Shown: positions 32,686 to 37,435 of the stretch, piece by piece | Position numbering within the stretch: the stretch's first letter is position 1 | Layout: every line of letters begins with the position of its first letter | Source of the DNA: Acidobacteriaceae bacterium | GTDB lineage: Bacteria; Acidobacteriota; Terriglobia; Terriglobales; Acidobacteriaceae | DNA length: 37,435 bases | NCBI GenBank assembly: GCA_003151435.1 | Contig: PLXP01000138.1 | Location: forward strand, 8,406-45,840 | Reading direction: 5' to 3' | Translations under genes and position numbers: made by a program | The notes under the pieces: model-generated | What the model was told of the DNA's origin: nothing | The model's input: the letters and a program-made list of their open reading frames with translations, nothing else | The model's database searches: none

Positions 32686-34776
32686 ATGAGGCCTCCGATG
32701 TTTGCTCGTTCATTTCGTTCCATTCCATTGCTGGCTGCGGCGTTGTTGGCCGTTGCGCCCATGATTCATGCCGAAGAAGGCATGTGGACATTTGACAATC
32801 CTCCGCTGAAACTGCTGAAAGCGAAGTACGGGTTTACGCCGATCCAGGCGTGGCTCGACCACCTTCGACTTTCAAGCGTGCGGCTCAACGACGGTGGCTC
32901 GGGATCATTTGTCAGCCCCAATGGGCTGCTGCTGACGAATCACCACGTAGCGCGCGGCCAGTTGCAGAAGAACTCGACCGCAGAGCACGACTACCTGGCG
33001 AACGGGTTCTATGCGGCCAAGTCGGAGGAGGAGATGAAGTCTCCCGACTTGGAGGTGAACGTACTGGTCGGCATGCAGGACGTGACCGCCCGGGTGCAGG
33101 GCGCGGCGAAGGGCATTGCAGACAATGCGAAGGCGCTGAAGGCCCGCGAGGCCGAGATCTCGGCTATTGAAAAGGAAAGCAAGGAAAAGACCAAGCTTCG
33201 TTCCGACGTAGTGTCGTTCTACCAGGGCGGCGAATATTGGCTTTACCAGTACAAGGCATATAGAGATGTGCGCCTGGTGTTTGCTCCGGAGCAGCAGGCA
33301 GCGTTTTTTGGTGGCGATCCGGATAACTTCACTTATCCGCGCTACGACCTGGACATGGCCCTGTTTCGTGTGTACGACGAAGATGGAAAGCCGCTGCACA
33401 CCGATAACTTCCTGAAGTGGAGCGCCAAGGGCGCGGCGCCTGGGGAACTTATCTTCATCTCCGGTCATCCCGGATCGACGGAACGGCAGGATACGGTGGC
33501 GCAACTACTGATGCAGCGCGACGTGATTGGGCCTGCATTGACGGAGTATCTGAAGCGCCGCATCGTGGCTGCCCAGACGTTCGCAGCGCAAGGGCCGGAG
33601 CAGGCGCGGCTGGTAGGCAGCACGATCTTCGGTCTGCAAAACAGCCTCAAGGTGTACGTGGGACGCGCCGAAGCGCTGGCCGACAAGGCCATCGTGGCCA
33701 AAAAGCAGGCTGAGGAAGACGACTTCCGCAAGAAAGTAGCAGCCAATCCAGAGTGGCAAAAGGAGTACGGCGGTGCATGGGACACGATTGCGCATGCCGA
33801 AGAGAAGGTGAGGCCGGAGATCAAGGGACAGCTCTTTCGGCGCACCGACAGCCGGCTCTTCACCATCGCATTGCAGATTGTGCAGTACGTGGCCGAGATC
33901 AAAAAGCCCGACAGCGACCGGCTGCCAGGCTTCAATGATGCTTCTTTGGACAGGGTCAAGTTCCAGATGCTTTCGCCGGCGAAAATTCCTGTCGAGACGG
34001 AGAAGCTGTACATGACGAACGCGCTCAAGCTTGGCCAGGAGAAGCTGGGCACGAACGACGCGTACGTTCAGGCCATTCTGCAGGGCCATGACGTGGATGC
34101 GACGGTGAATGGCCTGATTGACGGCACGAAACTGGCCGACCCCGACTTCAGAAAATCGCTGATCGACGGCGGCGAGGCTGCGGTGGCCGCGTCAACCGAT
34201 CCGATGGTTGTGACCGCGCGGCGCGTGGATCCCATCCAACGGGAAACCACCCGCCGCATGCGCGACACCATCTCAAGCGTCTTGACACCGGCCGGCGAAA
34301 AGCTGGGCAAGGCGCGCTTCCTGGTGTATGGCAAGGACGCTTATCCTGACGCAACCTTCACCCTGCGCTTGAGCTACGGCACGGTGCAGGGCTATCCCTA
34401 CAACGGCACCATCGCTCCGCCATTCACCACGTTCTATGGGCTGTACGACCGGGCGGCGAGTTTCAGTAACAAGGTACCGTTCGATCTAACTCCCAAGGAA
34501 GCGGCAGGCCGCGACAAGGTCGACCTGTCGACGCCGCTGGATTTTGTCTCGACCGGAGATATCATCGGCGGCAACTCCGGCTCGCCGGTTGTGAATCGCG
34601 AGGGCGAACTGGTGGGTCTGATCTTCGACGGCAACATCGAATCGCTGGCCGGTGATTTTGTGTACGAAGGAGAAAAGAACCGGGCGGTCGCGGTGCATTC
34701 GGCGGGAATGATCGAGGGGCTCCGCAAGCTGTATGGCGCGGGCGCGCTGGCCGATGAACTGGAAGGCAAAAAGTAG
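32686..34776 (+). CDS. Exported S46-family dipeptidyl-peptidase (DPP7-like)
   Basis: 696 aa. Signal peptide at 1-29 (IPLLAAALLAVAPMIHA). A chymotrypsin-fold S46 exopeptidase with catalytic His in LLLTNHHVA (H86/H87), Asp in YPRYDLDMALFRVYD and Ser631 in GGNSGSPVVN; a large helical insertion caps the active site. The residue 18 positions after the catalytic Ser, Arg in the acidic-specific DPP11, is Gly649 (IFDGNIES), pointing to DPP7-like broad or hydrophobic specificity. It releases dipeptides from N-termini in the periplasm. ATG 32698 (GAGG 6 nt upstream) is an equally good or better start and still gives a signal peptide. It is the last of three exported hydrolases and is followed by a strong terminator. 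Confidence 0.93.
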   Translation: MRPPMFARSFRSIPLLAAALLAVAPMIHAEEGMWTFDNPPLKLLKAKYGFTPIQAWLDHLRLSSVRLNDGGSGSFVSPNGLLLTNHHVARGQLQKNSTAEHDYLANGFYAAKSEEEMKSPDLEVNVLVGMQDVTARVQGAAKGIADNAKALKAREAEISAIEKESKEKTKLRSDVVSFYQGGEYWLYQYKAYRDVRLVFAPEQQAAFFGGDPDNFTYPRYDLDMALFRVYDEDGKPLHTDNFLKWSAKGAAPGELIFISGHPGSTERQDTVAQLLMQRDVIGPALTEYLKRRIVAAQTFAAQGPEQARLVGSTIFGLQNSLKVYVGRAEALADKAIVAKKQAEEDDFRKKVAANPEWQKEYGGAWDTIAHAEEKVRPEIKGQLFRRTDSRLFTIALQIVQYVAEIKKPDSDRLPGFNDASLDRVKFQMLSPAKIPVETEKLYMTNALKLGQEKLGTNDAYVQAILQGHDVDATVNGLIDGTKLADPDFRKSLIDGGEAAVAASTDPMVVTARRVDPIQRETTRRMRDTISSVLTPAGEKLGKARFLVYGKDAYPDATFTLRLSYGTVQGYPYNGTIAPPFTTFYGLYDRAASFSNKVPFDLTPKEAAGRDKVDLSTPLDFVSTGDIIGGNSGSPVVNREGELVGLIFDGNIESLAGDFVYEGEKNRAVAVHSAGMIEGLRKLYGAGALADELEGKK

Positions 34777-34804
34777 AGACAGCGAGGTCGATCGCTGGAG
34801 AGAG

Positions 34805-34828
34805 GGGAGCCGCAATGGCTCCCTTTTT
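34805..34828 (+). terminator. Rho-independent terminator after the S46 peptidase gene
   Basis: GGGAGCC GCAAT GGCTCCC TTTTT: a perfect 7-bp stem, 5-nt loop and five T residues, about 30 bp after the stop codon. It lies between convergent genes; on the minus strand the stem is followed by CTCTCTCC, so it mainly serves the plus strand. Confidence 0.88.
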
Positions 34829-34833
34829 CTTGC

Positions 34834-35982
34834 TCACTCCGCTGCGGGGATCGAGTGCCGAGCACCAAGTGCGGGCAACATGCACAGAATGAGCAGCAGC
34901 GCAGCGGGAATCGTCATTAAGCCAATCCGCAGACTGCCTGACCGCGCCGAAACCAGACCCGTTAGCCACGGGACGGCCGATCCGCCAAAACCGCAGATGG
35001 CCAGCACCCAGCGCGAATCGGAGGTGTTGCGGGTGCGCGCGAAAAACCGCGACAAGAGCAGCGGAAAAATGGGCGCCAATGCCGCTCCCAGGACAAACAT
35101 GGCCAAGCCGCGGAAGGCAGATCCCGGCATTCCCAGCAGCAGCGCCGCGGCAAGCACACCCGTGACAACGGCGACGCGAAGAACATGCATGGCATCAACG
35201 CGCAGCAACAACAGTGACGAAAGCCCCCGCGACGCCAGAAACCCACCCCAGTAGAGCGACGAGGTAGCCGCGGCCGCCGCGGCTCCGCTGCCCGACGAAC
35301 GAAGCGCGTAAGTTGCCAGCCATGAGGCCGCGGTGTTTTCAATGCCGACTTCAAGAAACGCCAGGAAGGCGAAGAGTCCGATGAAACGCAGGTTCGGCAT
35401 TCCTCCACGTTGCGCAGACGGCGACGCATCTTCCTGCGGCTCTTCGATCAGGAGCCAGCAGGCCACGGCGGCAAGAGCGGCGACGGCGGACAGCACCACA
35501 TAGGCTGTGCGATAGGTGTGACTGAGCAGCAGCGGCGCCGCAAGCAGTGGGGCCGCCAGCGCGCCGGCGCTCCAACTGAAGTTGAGAAATGTGAGCGGTG
35601 CGGCGCTTTTCTCGGCAAACTGCCGCCCCACCAACATGCTGACGGCGGACATGGGCACCCCGACACAGATTCCCAAAAGCAGAAACAGGGGCTGAAGCAA
35701 AGCGTGGTTGGTGGCGGCAACGCCCAGGCATGCGGCCGTCACTCCAAGAAAGCCGAACGTCATCAAGCGCGCGTAGTGACGGGTGCAGAGAAGCGCGCCC
35801 AGCGAGGTTCCAGCAAAGTAGAACATCAAGAGCGACCCCGATTGGGTATCGCTCAAGTGGAAGCCGGAAGACAGCGAGGGAAGCAACGGACCTCCCACTG
35901 CGTGCAGGACTCCTGTGAGCGCGAAGACCGGATGCAACACCGCCATCATGCGATTGGCGGATTTCTTTGCGGTCAAGGTCAT
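34834..35982 (-). CDS. MFS transporter (FHS/FucP-like)
   Basis: 382 aa with about 12 hydrophobic segments. The N-terminal half (HPVFALTGVLHAVGGPLLPSL, then SLLMFYFAGTSLGALL) resembles MFS transporters of the fucose-glucose-galactose:H+ type. Cytoplasmic-membrane symporter; the substrate cannot be read from sequence. It begins 8 bp after the LacI-family regulator's stop on the same strand, so the pair is almost certainly one transcript, and a sugar or sugar-like substrate sensed by that regulator is a fair inference. The helix-6/7 loop is short and acidic (EEPQEDASPSAQR). Confidence 0.88.
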   Translation of the reverse strand: MTLTAKKSANRMMAVLHPVFALTGVLHAVGGPLLPSLSSGFHLSDTQSGSLLMFYFAGTSLGALLCTRHYARLMTFGFLGVTAACLGVAATNHALLQPLFLLLGICVGVPMSAVSMLVGRQFAEKSAAPLTFLNFSWSAGALAAPLLAAPLLLSHTYRTAYVVLSAVAALAAVACWLLIEEPQEDASPSAQRGGMPNLRFIGLFAFLAFLEVGIENTAASWLATYALRSSGSGAAAAAATSSLYWGGFLASRGLSSLLLLRVDAMHVLRVAVVTGVLAAALLLGMPGSAFRGLAMFVLGAALAPIFPLLLSRFFARTRNTSDSRWVLAICGFGGSAVPWLTGLVSARSGSLRIGLMTIPAALLLILCMLPALGARHSIPAAE

Positions 35983-35990
35983 GGTGGGCT

Positions 35991-37061
35991 TCAGGTCCGT
36001 TTCCCGCGCCCGCGCCTGGGGTTGGGCGGACAGGTTGACTCGCGGATCACCAGTTCGGGATGGATGGGCACGACGTCGGGAAAAGTCGCCTGGCCGCGGA
36101 TGCGTTGCAGCAGAATGCGTGCAGCAACCGCGCCCATTTCATGCAATGGCTGGCGAATTGTGGTCAGGCTGGGGTTGTGGAAAGCAGCTCCCTGGATGTC
36201 GTCAAAACCTACGACCGAGATGTCTTCAGGAACCCGCAGTCCCTGGTTCATGAACGCCCGGATCGCCCCGATGGCTGCAATGTCGTTGAAACTGACGAGC
36301 GCGGTGAAATCGATTCCACGGCTAAGCAGCTCATTGGCCGGCCCAAAGCCCAACTCAGGCGTGGAGACCCGGAGTTCCAATTGAACGGTCAATTCGGGCA
36401 GAACGGTCAGCTTCATGTCCTTCGCTACCGCCATGAGGCAGTTCCAGCGGTCGTCTGCGTCGGAACTGTGGCTGCCGCCGCGCATGAAGGCGATTTTGCG
36501 ATGGCCTAATTGATACAGGTGACGCAAGGCCAGTTCGGCTGCCCTTTTCTGGTCGAGCACCACATTGGTGACTCCCTCGATTTTGCGGTGACCGGCAACC
36601 ACCACGACAGGCAAGGGCAGGCTCTTCGCCATGATGGTGTCGATCACGATGAAGCCCTCCACCGAACGCTCCATCAGCAGGCGAGGATACTCCTCAATCA
36701 GGTCGGGTTTGCGGCGATGGCTGGCCGTCAGATAGAAGTAGCCTTCCTCGATGAGGAACTCCTCTACACCCGAGAGCACCTGTGTGGTATAGCCGTCGCT
36801 GAGTTCGGGCACGAGCACGCCAACTGTGAACGTTTGCCGCTTGCGCAGCGATCTTGCATAAAAGCTGGGCCGGTAGTCGAACTTTGCCGCTGCCTCTGTC
36901 ACCCGATCCCGTGTCTCCTGCGGAATCGACCGCACCCCGGGAGCGTTGTTGAGCACCAGCGAGATGGTGGCAGGCGACAGATTGAGGTACTCACCCAAGG
37001 TGCGAAGGCTGATGGGTTGCCCAGGCGGCGGCGCCGGTCCCGGTTTTGATCGCTTGGCCAT
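35991..37061 (-). CDS. LacI-family transcriptional regulator
   Basis: 356 aa. N-terminal HTH at about 18-40 (SLRTLGEYLNLSPATISLVLNNAPGV), hinge region with YRPSFYARSLR, then a periplasmic-binding-protein-like effector domain (VGVLVPELSDGY, VVLDQKRAAELALRHLYQLGHRKIAFM, TALVSFNDIAAIGAIRAF, DISVVGFDDIQGAAFHNPSLTTIRQP). The regulator probably controls itself and the MFS gene 8 bp downstream, with a carbohydrate or related ligand. ATG 37061 is chosen because MAKR is a typical LacI N-terminus; the frame is open to ATG 37079 and neither start has a well-spaced ribosome-binding site (GAAGG sits only 3 nt from 37061). The C-terminus is Arg-rich. Confidence 0.94.
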   Translation of the reverse strand: MAKRSKPGPAPPPGQPISLRTLGEYLNLSPATISLVLNNAPGVRSIPQETRDRVTEAAAKFDYRPSFYARSLRKRQTFTVGVLVPELSDGYTTQVLSGVEEFLIEEGYFYLTASHRRKPDLIEEYPRLLMERSVEGFIVIDTIMAKSLPLPVVVVAGHRKIEGVTNVVLDQKRAAELALRHLYQLGHRKIAFMRGGSHSSDADDRWNCLMAVAKDMKLTVLPELTVQLELRVSTPELGFGPANELLSRGIDFTALVSFNDIAAIGAIRAFMNQGLRVPEDISVVGFDDIQGAAFHNPSLTTIRQPLHEMGAVAARILLQRIRGQATFPDVVPIHPELVIRESTCPPNPRRGRGKRT

Positions 37062-37217
37062 GTTCCTTCTTTGTAACATTCCTGGCGAGGATCCGTCGGG
37101 ATTTCAGTGAGTTACCTGAGTTTGTGGGCCCTCGCCTCCGATCGTCAGCAGGTGCGGGAAGATTGATTTTGTTCACAGGCCGCCCGGCAGGACCTGGCCT
37201 GGTCTGAGATCAAAGCT

Positions 37218-37245
37218 GCGACAAATTCGATTCCACGTTTACAAT
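37218..37245 (+). promoter_or_regulatory. Candidate promoter of tRNA-Ser
   Basis: GCGACA (37218-37223; four of six matches to TTGACA), 16-bp spacer and TACAAT (37240-37245), ending 22 bp before the tRNA 5' end. Position and -10 quality fit a sigma70-type tRNA promoter. Confidence 0.5.
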
Positions 37246-37267
37246 CAATTGGAGACGCACGTCCTGC

Positions 37268-37357
37268 GGAGAGCTGGCCGAGTGGTTGATGGCATCGGTC
37301 TTGAAAACCGACGTACCTGAAAGGGTATCGGGGGTTCGAATCCCTCCCTCTCCGCCA
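37268..37357 (+). tRNA. tRNA-Ser (anticodon UGA)
   Basis: 90 nt including an encoded CCA end. Acceptor GGAGAG pairs with CTCTCC (the seventh pair is a C-C mismatch), then TG GCCGAG with a D-arm closing GGC, anticodon stem-loop CGGTC TTGAAAA CCG with anticodon TGA, a long variable arm (TACC..GGTA) typical of class II serine tRNA, T-arm GGGGG TTCGAAT CCCTC with one wobble pair, and discriminator G before CCA. Confidence 0.97.
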
Positions 37358-37435
37358 TCGCTTTAATTCCAATGACTTGTAGTGCGGCTACCGGCTTCGG
37401 CTACCGCGCATATCCCTGATTTTGACAAAGCCACG

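Noticed and set aside
37145..37372. 75-aa minus-strand open frame beginning MELKRWRRGRDSNPR
   Set aside because: It is antisense to the tRNA-Ser gene; this RRGRDSNPR-type peptide is a common false gene call on tRNA complements.
37358..37435. Direct repeat CGGCTACC twice after the tRNA, considered as an attachment site or second RNA gene
   Set aside because: Only 8 bp, no integrase or tRNA 3'-end duplication in the window, and no RNA-like fold was found.

Overview
The window (about 60% GC by eye, dense coding on both strands) looks like a chromosomal segment of an Acidobacteriota member, probably Terriglobia/Acidobacteriaceae. This rests on a very large TonB-dependent receptor with an N-terminal carboxypeptidase-regulatory-like domain, an S46 peptidase next to M61 and S15 peptidases, and GC-rich palindromic intergenic elements (GGGGCT..AGCCCC and CCTTTCGCG..CGCGAAAGG types). 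It is an inference from gene content; no rRNA or marker phylogeny is available. No phage, transposase, integrase or CRISPR array was seen.

Layout. 1-2262 (minus): hfq, hflX and a Nudix hydrolase cut by the window edge. 2704-4291 (plus): nrdR and an NAD-type isocitrate dehydrogenase separated by inverted arrays of heptamers. 4333-7494 (minus): a membrane PAS-GGDEF-EAL protein with a large exported sensory region. 7729-11112 (plus): asd, lysC, dapB, i.e. the aspartate-to-lysine/diaminopimelate branch (no dapA here). 11479-12159 (minus): a NarL/LuxR-type regulator with a degenerate receiver. 12597-15789 (plus): an unusual signalling pair, a receiver/glutaredoxin-like/thioredoxin-reductase-like fusion followed by a cNMP-domain histidine kinase. 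15970-18759 (plus): a PAS plus degenerate GGDEF protein overlapping motA, then motB. 18900-22649 (minus): the TonB-dependent receptor. 22982-26535 (minus): circularly permuted ATP-grasp, alpha-E and transglutaminase-like genes, a recurrent but little-characterised peptide-ligase type cluster. 26904-28334 (minus): glutamine synthetase. 28584-34776 (plus): three exported peptidases/hydrolases (M61, S15/CocE, S46). 34834-37061 (minus): a LacI regulator and an MFS transporter. 37268-37357 (plus): tRNA-Ser(UGA).

Working together: the exported peptidases and the TonB receptor suggest scavenging of peptides or oligomers, with glutamine synthetase divergent from the peptidases. c-di-GMP appears twice: an apparently competent GGDEF-EAL protein, and a probably inactive GGDEF protein translationally coupled to the flagellar stator. 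The most unusual biology is the 12.6-15.8 kb signalling pair, whose flavoprotein has lost both CxxC redox centres while keeping the FAD and NAD(P)H folds and an intact phospho-acceptor, and the ATP-grasp/alpha-E/transglutaminase cluster. Several intergenic regions carry 7- or 8-bp period repeats or palindromes, one of which contains the likely ribosome-binding site of icd.
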